The notes: generated from the letters alone by a model not told the origin. A stretch of 64,000 nt of DNA from CBDBIG01 sp965205845 [NCBI: bacterium] (GCA_965205845.1 CBDBIG010000003.1:806001-870000), one strand, 5' to 3'. Positions 26,546-36,332 are shown, counted from the stretch's first letter. Made by a program: numbers and translations.

Positions 26546-26672
26546 GCAAAACCATGTGAACGTTTACACTAAGCATTCATTGCCATAAAGGGATTGAATT
26601 TTATACGCAACAAAACATGCCAATATAAATAGGCTCCAGAATGACCAGTGGCAAAGCAAGTGTCCCGCTACA
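26546..26672 (-). repeat. Right-end-type sequence of Mu-like remnant A
   Basis: CCATGTGAACGTTTACA ends at 26568, and TGACCAGTGGCAAAGCAAGT with a CA tip runs from 26642 to 26672. They are the inverted counterparts of the left-end sequences at 24831 and 52643. The block from about 26612 parallels 62081-62135 and 62355-62423. Confidence 0.65.
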
Positions 26673-26956
26673 GCGGTGACACGGTTTGTGATATGTACGG
26701 ATTGCCGTTTGTCGAATGGCAAAATAAATGAAAGTTGGTTCAATATATTTTGACGAGAGAATGCTAGAATGGCGTTTGGTATTTTTTGTGCAGGGGTATT
26801 TTGGACACCGTTGACGTTTGCCTCGCCCTTTTTGCACGGTCATTGCTGGTATCCCCAACCGGTGGCTTGTAATACCGCTAAGAGGATGAAGTACCAAATC
26901 CAAAAACCCATTTTTCCCGCGTGATCAGCACCTATTCCCAGCAAGCGAAGATACCA

Positions 26957-27754
26957 ATGCCAACCACCATTACATTTTCAAGTGAAAAAGGCGGTGTGGG
27001 CAAAACCACTTCTGCGGTCAACTTAGCGATGGCTTTTGTGGTGGGAGGATACCGGGTACTGCTCATTGATATGGACCCACAAGGATCAGTGCGCTTTTCT
27101 TTTGGGGTGCGTGATCGCCCCATTTTAGGGCTTAAAGAGATGATCAGCGATCCTTCCATTCCGCTAAGTGATCTGTGTATTCCAGCGGAAAAGAGTGCCA
27201 ATTTGGAGTATGTTCTTGCTAACTTTGAGACCCTGCGCGAAGAACGCCAAGCATTGGATATGATCACCAGCCCCTCTGACCTAAAAATGCGTTTAAGCAG
27301 TGAGGCTCAAGACTATGATTTAATTTTGCTTGATGCGCCCTCTTCGACCAACTTGCTGGCCCTCAATGCGATTACCGCTGCCAATTTGGTGGTGCTTCCC
27401 TTGCAATGCGAGGCTCTTGCCATTAAATCGCTAAGGCGATATTTGGTAACCTTTAAGGAACTGCAATTGCGTTATAACCGTGACTTGCGCATTGCGGGGG
27501 TATTGCTCACCATGTACAACCGCAGCCTTGAGGTGCATCGACGCATTTGTCAGCAAATGTATCAGTCTTTAAAAGAATCGGTGTTTTCAACCATGATTCC
27601 AGAGGTGCAAGAAATTACTGAGGCCAGTGCCTTAGGGCAATCAGTGATTACCTACCAACCCAGTTCGATTGGTGCTACGGCATACGTTCGCCTTTCCAAA
27701 GAAATTTTGGATCGCTTCCAACTTCGTGAGAACCTCTCACTCCCTTTGTCTTAA
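26957..27754 (+). CDS. ParA/MinD-family ATPase
   Basis: About 265 residues from ATG 26957 (MPTTITFSSEKGG). Deviant Walker A KGGVGKTTSAVNLA, switch I DMDPQGSVRFSFG, Walker B-type LILLDAPSS, and LPLQCEALAIKSL place it in the Soj/ParA family. No parB or parS-like repeat follows, so the usual partner is missing here and chromosome segregation is not certain. It may be a cell-positioning ATPase. An upstream ATG at 26921 is possible. It is closely followed by nusB (12 bp), so the two are probably co-transcribed. Confidence 0.82.
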   Translation: MPTTITFSSEKGGVGKTTSAVNLAMAFVVGGYRVLLIDMDPQGSVRFSFGVRDRPILGLKEMISDPSIPLSDLCIPAEKSANLEYVLANFETLREERQALDMITSPSDLKMRLSSEAQDYDLILLDAPSSTNLLALNAITAANLVVLPLQCEALAIKSLRRYLVTFKELQLRYNRDLRIAGVLLTMYNRSLEVHRRICQQMYQSLKESVFSTMIPEVQEITEASALGQSVITYQPSSIGATAYVRLSKEILDRFQLRENLSLPLS

Positions 27755-27766
27755 AAGCAGGCGTTT

Positions 27767-28249
27767 ATGTTAGAAGAGCGTGTTATGCCAAAACCAACTC
27801 CCGTATCGCCTAAAATGGCTGCGAAACCGCCCCCCATTACCCCGCGCCATCAGGCGCGAATGTGCGTGCTGCAGCTGCTTTGCCAAATTGATCTGCAGGG
27901 TATTACAGAGAGGGAGGCGGCGGAACGAGAGTCTGTGCGCTTTTGGGAAATGAGCGAGGCCTCTCGTCCTGCCAAAACCTATGGTAGAATGCTCGCCTTG
28001 CATGTAATTCGCGAAGGGAAACAAATTGATGCGATCCTCATTGCTTCACTCACGCGCTGGAAGATTGAACGCTTAGGTACGGTGGTCCGTGCTGCGTTAC
28101 GCATTGGAGTGGGGGAAATTCTCCAAGGCGAGGTTGCCCCAGCTGTTATCATCAACGAAGCGGTTTTGTTAACCAAAGCGTTTATGGATGACGCCTCTGC
28201 CCGTTTTGTGAACAGTGTGTTGGATGCTTGTCAACAACGCGCCCGATAA
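27767..28249 (+). CDS. nusB: Transcription antitermination factor NusB
   Basis: 160 residues. RHQARMCVLQLLCQID, ASLTRWKIERLGTVVRAALRIGVGEIL, VIINEAVLLTKAFMDDASARFVNSVLDA are the NusB all-helical hallmarks. It binds boxA RNA with NusE during rRNA transcription. It has an N-terminal extension of about 25 residues rich in Pro and Lys. Its last 16 codons and the region behind them are repeated three more times before ligA, but the gene itself stays intact. Confidence 0.9.
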   Translation: MLEERVMPKPTPVSPKMAAKPPPITPRHQARMCVLQLLCQIDLQGITEREAAERESVRFWEMSEASRPAKTYGRMLALHVIREGKQIDAILIASLTRWKIERLGTVVRAALRIGVGEILQGEVAPAVIINEAVLLTKAFMDDASARFVNSVLDACQQRAR

Positions 28250-28640
28250 AGGGTTGTAAACGTTCATGGCACAAGCAGGTGAAAGCACAAGGCAAACCCT
28301 TGACCAATTCCCGTTTTGTGAACAGTGTGTTGGATGCTTTTTAACAACACGCCCAATAAAGGGTTGTAAACGTTCATGGCACAAGCAGATGAAAGCACAG
28401 GGCAAACCCTTGACCAATTCCCGTTTTGTGAACAGTGTGTTGGATGCTTTTTAACAACGCGCCCAATAAAGGGTTGTAAACGTTCATGGCACAAGCAGAT
28501 GAAAGCACAGAGCAAACCCTTGACCAATTCCCGTTTTGTGAACAGTGTGTTGAATGCTTTTTAACAACACGCCCAATAAGGGGTTGTAAACGTTCATGGT
28601 GAAGCAGATGAAAGCACAGAGCAAACCCTTGCTCATGCCT
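28201..28640 (+). repeat. 110-bp tandem repeat across the nusB-ligA junction, four copies
   Basis: CCGTTTTGTGAACAGTGTGT recurs at 28201, 28311, 28421 and 28531, exactly 110 bp apart. Each unit holds the nusB 3' end, the intergenic TTGTAAACGTTCATGG and the start of ligA (codons for KQMKAQSKPL or close variants), so it copies a whole gene junction. Units contain a 62-codon frame that is a by-product. TGTAAACGTTCA also forms the tip of the Mu-like right ends. Confidence 0.95.
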
Positions 28641-31154
28641 TTGTGGGAGCAATGGTGGCAGGCATTGCACGCGTATTATGTTCGCGTCGATCAACCCCCT
28701 TTGTTGTGTGATGCAGCTTACGACACGCTGAAAAAAGAACTGCTTGCCATCAAGAATCCCAGGCTAGATGACGCTTGGCGGGACGATTGTGTGCAGGTGG
28801 TGCCTGCGGCCCAAGCACCTTTTGAAACCATGGCGCATTCCACACCCATGCTCAGCTTGGCCAATGTGTACTGCGTTCAAGCACTGCGCGACTGGGGCAA
28901 CGGCCTTGAACGAAGCATGGAGAAGGAGGAGCAGATCGGATTTTTGGCCGAGCTTAAAATAGATGGGATCGCGCTGGCTTTGTACTATAAAAATGGGCAG
29001 TTGGTGCGCGCCCTAACCCGTGGTGATGGTGTTAATGGTGAGGAAGTGACGCCCAATGCTAAAACGCTCGGCAACCTACCCTTCACCCTAAAACAGTCCA
29101 TTACCCTTGAGGTTCGTGGTGAGGTGTATTTGCCCCTTGCACAATTTGCGAAGCAAAATCAGCAACGTGTACGAAATGCCGAAAATCCCTACAAAAATCC
29201 ACGCAATGCCGCAGCAGGTGCCTTGCGCATGCTTGACAGTGCGCAAACCGCCCAGCGTGGGCTTGAAATCGCGCTGTATGCTTGTGGCAACGGCGAAGAA
29301 GGCCTGCCCGATTGTCACCATGGGGAAGAGGTTTTGCGTGCCCTCGAAAATCTTGGCTTGCCTGTGATAAACCCTAGGATTCAGGCGAAAGGAATCGAAG
29401 AAATCTGCAATTTTTACCTCCACTGGCAAAGCCAGCGTCATACGCTGCCTTTTCAAATCGACGGGGTGGTGGTCAAAGTGCTCTCCCTTGCGACACGCCA
29501 AAAATTGGGGGGTACGAGCAAATCACCGCGTTGGGCGGTGGCGGCAAAATTTAGCACAGAACAGGCTGAAAGTGTGTTGCTGGGGGTTGAGGTAGGTGTA
29601 GGGCGCACGGGAAAAATTGCCCCTGTAGCCCTGCTTGAGCCCGTAGAACTGCTGGGCACTACCGTAGCACGTGCCAGTTTGCATCACTATGGCTACATTC
29701 GAAAACTGGGCTTGCGTACCGGGGATGTTGTCCGCATTGAAAAAGGCGGAGATGTGATTCCAAAAGTGGTGGGAAGAGTTGAGGTTCCCAGCATGTTGGT
29801 CCCACCTACCCACTGCCCCAGCTGCGCTGGTGCGTTAACACCAATGACTGAAAAGGGAGATTTATACTGCAACAACCTTGCTTGTGAGCAGCAGCACGCG
29901 GCGCGGATTTTTTACTTTGTCTCGCGTAAGGCCATGGATATTGAAACCATAGGTCCAGAACTCCTGCGACAACTGCTTAACAAACGCATCATCACCTCCT
30001 TTGCCGATTTATACCAACTTGATGCAGAAAAACTGCAAGGCTTGCCAGGTGTGGGGGAAAAAAGGATTGGCAACCTGCTGGCAGGCATTGAGCGCTCGAA
30101 AACGAGGCCTTTGCATCGTTTTTTGGCTGCTTTGGGCATTCGTCACTTGGGTGAGCAGGCCTCGCGTGCCCTCGCAGAGCACTATGGGAGCTTTGCCGCC
30201 CTACACGGAGCATGCATCCAGCCACCGGCTATTTTGGCAACAGAACTCCCCTTGAAACGCAAAGACGCGTTACTTGGTTTTTTTGCAGACAAAAAAAAAG
30301 TGAGCAGTGCTCAAACGCGCCTACAACGCTTTCAAGCAGAACCTTTCGCTTATTTTATGTGTACCCAGGCACAAATACCCCACCACCATGCCCAAAAAAT
30401 CGTCGCTCACTACACGCATTTCAAGGCTTTGCAAGAGGCGTATCATCAAGGGAAGATGCCCCAACCGATTGAGGGGGTTGGCTCAGATATCAGGAGAAAA
30501 TTAAGCCTTCTGTTTGGCAGCGATGCGAATCTCAAAAAAGCAAGCGATGCGCTCAAACTTAGCCAACAACAGCCCTTTGCTTATTTTTTGTGCAGCCTAG
30601 GCATCCCTCAAGTCGGTAAACAAGCGGCACAACAGCTGGCGCAAACCTACCACGATTTTAACAGCCTGTATGTTGCATGCCAAAATGGCGTGCTCCGCTT
30701 GCAACAAATTCTCCCCATTGGCCCCGAAACTGCTGCAAGTGTATGCGACTATTTTATGGATGAATCCCAGTTAAAATTGGCTTTGCAATGCCTAGAATTG
30801 GGGGTTACACCCGTTTCGCCTGCAGCTAAAACGGCCAAAGCCAGTGTGTTGCAAGGCAAGCGGGTGGTGATCACAGGCACGCTTTCGCAGCCAAGGCATC
30901 TGTGGATAGAACGGTTAACGCAAGCGGGTGTGCGGGTAAGTGGCAGCATTTCGTCTCACACAAACTACCTGCTAGCAGGTGAAAAAGCGGGCTTAAAAAA
31001 AACGCATGCTCAAACCTTGGGGGTGGATATTGTGAACGAAGCGCAAATGGAAACACTGCTTCGAGACAAATCAAATGCCAACCCAAACCTTGGCGGAGAA
31101 CCACGGCAGGTGCAGCACAAATCGAAGCGCAAATGCCATTCCAAGACAAAGTAA
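28596..31154 (+). CDS. ligA: NAD-dependent DNA ligase with enlarged HhH region
   Basis: 852 residues against about 670 for most LigA. Adenylation domain with catalytic Lys121 (AELKIDGIAL), NPRNAAAGALRML, the OB fold (GRTGKIAPVALLEPV), and the zinc cysteines 407, 410, 425 and 430. The helix-hairpin-helix domain ends in three similar units instead of one: PLHRFLAALGIRHLG (about 505), PFAYFMCTQAQIPHH (about 583) and PFAYFLCSLGIPQVG (about 660). A BRCT domain (about 750-825, GKRVVITGTLSQPRH) closes the protein, followed by a lysine-rich tail. It seals nicks in replication and repair. The enlarged HhH region looks like internal tandem duplication. Confidence 0.93.
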   Translation: MVKQMKAQSKPLLMPLWEQWWQALHAYYVRVDQPPLLCDAAYDTLKKELLAIKNPRLDDAWRDDCVQVVPAAQAPFETMAHSTPMLSLANVYCVQALRDWGNGLERSMEKEEQIGFLAELKIDGIALALYYKNGQLVRALTRGDGVNGEEVTPNAKTLGNLPFTLKQSITLEVRGEVYLPLAQFAKQNQQRVRNAENPYKNPRNAAAGALRMLDSAQTAQRGLEIALYACGNGEEGLPDCHHGEEVLRALENLGLPVINPRIQAKGIEEICNFYLHWQSQRHTLPFQIDGVVVKVLSLATRQKLGGTSKSPRWAVAAKFSTEQAESVLLGVEVGVGRTGKIAPVALLEPVELLGTTVARASLHHYGYIRKLGLRTGDVVRIEKGGDVIPKVVGRVEVPSMLVPPTHCPSCAGALTPMTEKGDLYCNNLACEQQHAARIFYFVSRKAMDIETIGPELLRQLLNKRIITSFADLYQLDAEKLQGLPGVGEKRIGNLLAGIERSKTRPLHRFLAALGIRHLGEQASRALAEHYGSFAALHGACIQPPAILATELPLKRKDALLGFFADKKKVSSAQTRLQRFQAEPFAYFMCTQAQIPHHHAQKIVAHYTHFKALQEAYHQGKMPQPIEGVGSDIRRKLSLLFGSDANLKKASDALKLSQQQPFAYFLCSLGIPQVGKQAAQQLAQTYHDFNSLYVACQNGVLRLQQILPIGPETAASVCDYFMDESQLKLALQCLELGVTPVSPAAKTAKASVLQGKRVVITGTLSQPRHLWIERLTQAGVRVSGSISSHTNYLLAGEKAGLKKTHAQTLGVDIVNEAQMETLLRDKSNANPNLGGEPRQVQHKSKRKCHSKTK

Positions 31155-31386
31155 AAAAGGAGCCCAGGTGAAAAGTTGGGATAACGCGCTGCCGAGCAAT
31201 GCAACCCCTAAAAAGTGCTAACGTTTTTAACATGCCTTCCTCAAAAAACATCAACAAAGGCAAGGCACCAAAAACATTGGCATGCTTTAGTCAATCTTTA
31301 TAAAATGGCAGGCCATTGCGAGCAAGATTATTACAAGCGATACCACACAAATCGCCGCTGCACAGGGTTGGCAACAGGAATTATAA

Positions 31387-32748
31387 ATGAAAAAAGTGGC
31401 AATCATTGGGGCTGGTGAGTTGGGCTTCTTTCTGGCAGAGCGGCTAAGTGCCGAGCAATTTAACGTGGTGGTGGTGGACAAAGACCGTGAACGGCTTTAT
31501 AACCTGCAAAATGCGCTTGATGTGGCGGTTTCGCCGGGTGATGGAGCCAACCGCAAAGACTTAGAAAAAGCCAACATCCAAGGCTTTGATTTTTTAATCG
31601 CGGCAACGGGGCAAGATGAAACAAACCTCATCACCTGCTTGCTAGGGCGCGAACTACACGTAAAAAAACGCATCGCTGTCACCCATTTTTTGGGTAGTAA
31701 AAACAACCCTTTACCCCTTAACACCGAACTGTTGGGGGTGGATTTGGTAGTGAATTCGAGCGAGGCGGTGAAAGAGGAAATTTTGGACCTAATGGACACC
31801 TATGGTGCCAACGAACTCGCCCGCTTTGCCAGTGGCAAACTCATCTTGCTGGGCAGACGGCTGGAAGAAAAAAATCCGTGGTTGGGTTGGCCTTTGGGGG
31901 AACTGCTTGAAGAAGAAGAACCGCAAGGGTTTTTGATGGCCAACGTAATACGCAAGCATGAGGTGATGGGGCGAGACGCGGGTATTATGCTTGAAGAAGG
32001 GGATTATTTGTACTGTTTTACCACCCGTGAGCGCATTCCCGAACTCCTCTCGCTTTTGCAGATTAAAAGTGTGGGCCAAGTACGCCGCGCCTTGGTGTAT
32101 GGAGACACCCCGTTGGCACGGACGCTGGTAGAGGGTTTTTTGGGTCAGGGTTTTTCGGTTACGCTCCTTTCTTCCAATTCGGAGCAGGTGATTTTTTTTG
32201 AGCGCATGTTTCAAATTAACGAGCATTTTCATGCCGTGGAAGGCAACGGGATGGATGCCAAACTTTTGAAGGAGTTGCTGAAAGATTCCGACACTTTTTT
32301 TATTGCTGTTGAACCCGAAGATGCACGCAATATGACGGCCTGCATGTTGGCTAAGGGCTTTGGAGCAGTGCGCGCATTTGCGGCCATTCACCGTCCTGAA
32401 CTCTCTGCCATTGCCTTAAAAGTGGGGGTAGACGCCAATATCGCACCACGCCTTGCTTCGGCAAAAATTATCCAAAAACTTATTCATGGTGATAAGGTAC
32501 TGGACTACCGTGCGGTTTTTCAAGCCAACCTCGAAGTAATTGAACTCCAGGTGCACTCCAAAAGCCGTGTGTTGCGCCATCGCATTCAAAAATTACGCCT
32601 CCCACGCGGGACCATGATTGGTGGACTTATTCGCAATGATAAGGCCTTGCTTGCCACCCCTGATCTACAATTACAAGTAGGCGACGAGGTGTTGGCTTTA
32701 ACCCCGCCCGAATCTCTTACCGAGTTGGAAGCGTGGTTTGTGGTGTGA
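31387..32748 (+). CDS. trkA: Trk system potassium uptake protein TrkA
   Basis: 453 residues, with the usual two halves. Each has a Rossmann NAD-binding domain (KVAIIGAGELGFFLAERL at the N-terminus; RALVYGDTPLARTLVEGF near residue 235) and a C-terminal TrkA-C domain. DKDRERLYNLQNALDVAV and GVDLVVNSSEAVKEEIL are typical. TrkA is the peripheral regulatory subunit that binds the TrkH/G channel and responds to NAD(H). No trkH gene is in the window. It stands alone on the plus strand behind ligA. Confidence 0.93.
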   Translation: MKKVAIIGAGELGFFLAERLSAEQFNVVVVDKDRERLYNLQNALDVAVSPGDGANRKDLEKANIQGFDFLIAATGQDETNLITCLLGRELHVKKRIAVTHFLGSKNNPLPLNTELLGVDLVVNSSEAVKEEILDLMDTYGANELARFASGKLILLGRRLEEKNPWLGWPLGELLEEEEPQGFLMANVIRKHEVMGRDAGIMLEEGDYLYCFTTRERIPELLSLLQIKSVGQVRRALVYGDTPLARTLVEGFLGQGFSVTLLSSNSEQVIFFERMFQINEHFHAVEGNGMDAKLLKELLKDSDTFFIAVEPEDARNMTACMLAKGFGAVRAFAAIHRPELSAIALKVGVDANIAPRLASAKIIQKLIHGDKVLDYRAVFQANLEVIELQVHSKSRVLRHRIQKLRLPRGTMIGGLIRNDKALLATPDLQLQVGDEVLALTPPESLTELEAWFVV

Positions 32749-32942
32749 GTGCTGGCAGGTTTTAAGCCGATTGCAGCGTTGTTGCGCATCCATACCTAAA
32801 ACCAGCACTGTGGTTGCGATGGTTCAGAGCGTTATGGTTAAGAAATTGTCCGGTTGCCCATCCCATCTCGTCCCTTGCCCCATTTGAATAAGCGTATATC
32901 AACGGCCGTGTTGATGGCTTGTTTGATAAAATCCTCTCTCCC

Positions 32943-33977
32943 TCATTTTGGCACTACTGGCTGTGGTGTGATGTGTATGGCGGCATTTTTTAATACCATT
33001 TCACCGAGGTTGAGGTTGTAAGAGATGTGTGAGGCTTTTTGCACCACGTTCTCCTCTGTGATGACCACATTCCCTTCGCCGAGTAACAAGGATTGATTTG
33101 GAAGGTAGGTAATTCGGGCAGCTTCAATGCTACGTCCCAATGAGTCTACAAGGTGTACGCTTCCCTTAAGTAGCCATTGCTTGCTTTTTGACTGCAAGAA
33201 AAATTGCGCACTCTCCCCTTTAAGGCGCAGGGTGTTGGGAGCGGGGTTTGCCCCTTTGCTTCCCTCTGTGTTGGTCTCAAATGCACTAAAAACGACCTGA
33301 TGTAACAGCACCCGAGTGTCATTTATTTCCCCGCGTTTGGCCTTAATGTGCCATAGCAAAGTACTCCCATCGTACTTTTTGACTTCAGTTTGCTTCAAGA
33401 GCCATTGCTTGCTTTTTGACTGCAAGAAAAATTGCGCACTCTCCCCTTTAAGACGCAGGGTGTTGGGAGCGGGGTTTGCCCCTTTGCTTCCCTCTGTGTT
33501 GGTCTCAAATGCACTAAAAATCACCTGATGTAACAGCACCCGAGTGTCATTTATTTCCCCGCGTTTGGCCTTAATGTGCCATAGCAAAGTACTCCCATCG
33601 TACTTTTTGACTTCAGTTTGCTTCAAGAGCCATTGCTTGCTTTTTGACTGCAAGAAAAATTGCGCACTCTCCCCTTTAAGACGCAGGGTGTTGGGAGCGG
33701 GGTTTGCCCCTTTGCTTCCCTCTGTGTTGGTCTCAAATGCATTAAAAATCACCTGATGTAATAGCATTTGAATGTCGTCTATTTCCCCACGTTTAGCCTT
33801 AATGTGCCATAGCGCGGCATTACCGTATTGCCTTTTGATTTCAAACTGTTCAAACCGCTGGGGTGGAATTACTTGTTTGGGTGGGGGTGGGGATTTTGGG
33901 GCGTTTTTCACGAAAATGAGCGAGGACACCCACAACCCCACGCTCATAAAACCCACAAAAAGGAGAAGTCGCGCCAT
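32943..33977 (-). CDS. LptC-like LPS export protein with three internal repeats
   Basis: 344 residues; typical LptC has about 190. An N-terminal membrane anchor (LLLFVGFMSVGLWVSSLIF) is followed by a proline-rich linker, then strand-rich jellyroll repeats. A 76-residue unit (with ALWHIKAKRGE and LRLKGESAQFFLQSKSKQW) occurs three times in frame, and the end (SVHLVDSLGRSIEAARITYL, VVITEENVVQKASHISYN) is the usual LptC/OstA-type finish. It would bridge LptBFG to the LptA bridge in the periplasm. The repeats would lengthen the jellyroll. LptC identity is by architecture; lptA is not seen in the window. Confidence 0.75.
   Translation of the reverse strand: MARLLLFVGFMSVGLWVSSLIFVKNAPKSPPPPKQVIPPQRFEQFEIKRQYGNAALWHIKAKRGEIDDIQMLLHQVIFNAFETNTEGSKGANPAPNTLRLKGESAQFFLQSKSKQWLLKQTEVKKYDGSTLLWHIKAKRGEINDTRVLLHQVIFSAFETNTEGSKGANPAPNTLRLKGESAQFFLQSKSKQWLLKQTEVKKYDGSTLLWHIKAKRGEINDTRVLLHQVVFSAFETNTEGSKGANPAPNTLRLKGESAQFFLQSKSKQWLLKGSVHLVDSLGRSIEAARITYLPNQSLLLGEGNVVITEENVVQKASHISYNLNLGEMVLKNAAIHITPQPVVPK
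33165..33848 (-). repeat. Three 228-bp in-frame repeats inside the LptC-like gene
   Basis: The same 228-bp unit (76 codons) starts at protein residues of about 44, 120 and 196. The second and third copies are almost identical at DNA level; the first differs more. The frame stays open throughout. Confidence 0.93.
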
Positions 33978-33999
33978 GATTTTATGCCCTCTTTACGGG

Positions 34000-34937
34000 A
34001 GTGACCAGTATTTCATCGTATGAGGGCAACAATCCGTGCATATTTATGGGGAATCATAGGGTTTTTGGATCTTGCCTAGCAGAGCGGGTTTTCACGTAGA
34101 TAGCGTAGCAGGATTTTAACCTTGTTAGAATTGCGATTATTGAATCTCTACGCGGTTTTTTTGAGGTATAAGCGGAAGGTGTGTTTGGGCACGCTCTTGA
34201 CCCTTGCCAGCCTCCAACAAGCCCTCGATACCATTGAGGTGCACCTGGCCTCAGGCGAACGCATCTTTCAAATGATAGACGTAGAAATGGCCGTAGCCGA
34301 GGTTAACCCGTCTTTTATAACCGCGCCGGTCCTCCGCAGCTTACAACGGGATTAAGATCAACCTTATCCTTGTATAACCCCTTGCAGCGTTGGCTTTGGG
34401 GAATCAAAGCCGTTCTCCCACCTTTTTTTGGTGCGGGTTCACCCATAGTGCAAGCAGGTTTTCACTTGCTGGTAGTTCATACTTTTAAACCACCCACGCA
34501 TGTTGGATGTTATGACCCCAGTGCCAGGGAAGGCATTCGATGTTGACCTTTGTTAAACGTTGGTGGCCCTCTTGAAAAACGGTTCGCCAATTGCTCGGGG
34601 TTAAAACGCGCCCCTCTTTTGGTTGCAAATGCGTAGGTAGGAGTTTTAACCCGTGCGCCATGTTGGCGGAGATTGTTTACGATGCCGCTACTTTGCGGGT
34701 GGGGCACACTGGCCTCAGATTTGCGGGATTGCCTTTGCCAAGGGCATGCCCCCTACCCATGGTGATCTTGCAAAGGGTCAGCGGTGCTTCGGGATTCGAA
34801 GCTTGGCTAAGCCCGTGGTCGCAAAACCATGCGTGCAAAAAACCGGCTCGCGCAATCTCCGCAAACCCACGGCAATGGTTAAGCCAGGGTATCCCCCCTT
34901 ATAAACAATGCTTTGGCCCCCCGCACCCCCTTAAAGC
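34000..34937. other. Long stretch without a recognised gene
   Basis: About 940 bp. There is a TTG-started 77-codon open frame at 34122-34355, and a minus-strand frame at 34510-34707 that might be a gene fragment. None is recognisable. Confidence 0.35.
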
Positions 34938-36332
34938 CTATTCAGGCACGCCAGGGAACTTTAAAAAAGGGGCATTTGCCAGGGTTTCGTTGTCGTCGTC
35001 ACCATAGAAAAGGTTGTTACTACCAAAGCCCTGGTCGGTTAAGTCCCCAATACCCAAGTTGCGCGAACTGGGCTCATTATTGCCTACGCACTTAAGGTTG
35101 CCCACATAGTTAAGGCACAGCCCATTCACGTCGCCGTGGAGGTCAATCACACGCGCATTGGGAAACACCCTGGTTGGGCGCAGACGGTTGCTTGTATTCC
35201 CCAGCCGGTAAATGTCATCGGGGCTGCTGTTGGAACCCCAGCAAAACACTCTAAGCTGCGCGTTGATGACGCAAGTTCTAGATTCAGGCGTAATGATACC
35301 CAAAACCCTCCCCAACGAGGCAGCTCCTGCAGGAGGCAATACCTTGACGGGTCGCGCTGCGGGCACGGTGCTGTTATTGCCACCTTCGCCAAAAAAATTT
35401 CTTCCCCAGCAATACACCGTGGTTGCCTCACCAAGGGCGGCGCAAGCGTGCCTTGGGCTGGCAGATGCCGTGCGGACATCGCTCAAAAATCCCCCCGTTC
35501 CAACGGGGTTCAAAACCTTGCCTGGTGCCTCCGTAGGAGAAATATCTGTATTATCTCGACCCAAATAATAGCCTTGAGTGTTGCTAAAAGTAGCACTGCT
35601 AAAACCATGGCTCCAGGTCACCAAGGTGCCATCTCGCATTAACACCACCCAGGCCCTGATAAGACGCGCAGCACCCCTTAGTGTTTCTTGACTTCCCCCT
35701 GGGCGGTCGGCGGCCTCAACGGCCAAAGGCGTCGGGGAGCCAGATGTGGTGCCCGTTCTGTCAACGCCAAGGCGATAGAAATTACTCTCACTGCCCCAGC
35801 AGGCAACCTTGCCTTGGTCGCCAAACACGGCACAAAAGGTCCCATCTCCCGCTGCAATGGAAGTAACCCCCGTTAGGGCGCCCACCTCCCCTATCCCCAC
35901 CACAGATCCGGGAATGGGTGTGTAGATAAGATTTGAAGTTGACGGTAGCCCACGTACACCACGCCCCAATTCGTAATATTCGACACTGCTCGTTCGACCA
36001 TCACCACCGCCCCAGCATTGAAGCGCACCATGGGTTAGGCGCGCACAAAGCGTGTGTTCTGTTGCCGCCATTTGAACAATGTCTGCCGTGTTGAGACCTT
36101 CCAAGGTCACACGCTCTGGGCTGAGGGGGTAGGGGCCACTTGAAAAAGTTGCTGCTGGAAATCCGGCATACCTTCCCCAACAATACAACGGGCCGTGGCT
36201 CCATTTCACACACTTGCCCCCATTTGGATGGCTTGCCACGAACTCGATAAATAATTTTTCGCGTCTATCTCGGCCCGGTGCAAAGCAACTGGCCACAAGC
36301 AATAAAAGGCTCAATTTGAGGGCAAGGCGCAT
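34938..36332 (-). CDS. Lipoprotein with RCC1-like repeats
   Basis: 464 residues. Lipobox LLLLVASC with Cys16, then repeated segments of the RCC1 beta-propeller type: CVKWSHGPLYCWGR, TLCARLTHGALQCWGGG, TFCAVFGDQGKVACWGS, ACAALGEATTVYCWGRN and TCVINAQLRVFCWGS. Most repeats have a paired Cys-x(n)-CWG pattern, suggesting a disulfide in each blade. Bacterial RCC1-like proteins are often cell-surface or secreted scaffolds without enzyme activity. Its partner is unknown. It is a stand-alone minus-strand gene. Confidence 0.8.
   Translation of the reverse strand: MRLALKLSLLLLVASCFAPGRDRREKLFIEFVASHPNGGKCVKWSHGPLYCWGRYAGFPAATFSSGPYPLSPERVTLEGLNTADIVQMAATEHTLCARLTHGALQCWGGGDGRTSSVEYYELGRGVRGLPSTSNLIYTPIPGSVVGIGEVGALTGVTSIAAGDGTFCAVFGDQGKVACWGSESNFYRLGVDRTGTTSGSPTPLAVEAADRPGGSQETLRGAARLIRAWVVLMRDGTLVTWSHGFSSATFSNTQGYYLGRDNTDISPTEAPGKVLNPVGTGGFLSDVRTASASPRHACAALGEATTVYCWGRNFFGEGGNNSTVPAARPVKVLPPAGAASLGRVLGIITPESRTCVINAQLRVFCWGSNSSPDDIYRLGNTSNRLRPTRVFPNARVIDLHGDVNGLCLNYVGNLKCVGNNEPSSRNLGIGDLTDQGFGSNNLFYGDDDNETLANAPFLKFPGVPE

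Noticed and set aside
28266-28564. 62-codon frames inside the nusB-ligA repeat as small genes
   Set aside because: They arise from out-of-frame reading of duplicated nusB/ligA sequence and exist only because of the repeat.
28201-28640. Regular 110-bp array (and the 59- and 78-bp arrays) as possible CRISPR
   Set aside because: The units are repeated in full length without unique spacers and derive from neighbouring gene ends; no cas gene is near.
34510-34707. Minus-strand 65-codon frame in the 34-kb gap as a phage gene
   Set aside because: Some phage-like composition but no identifiable motif.
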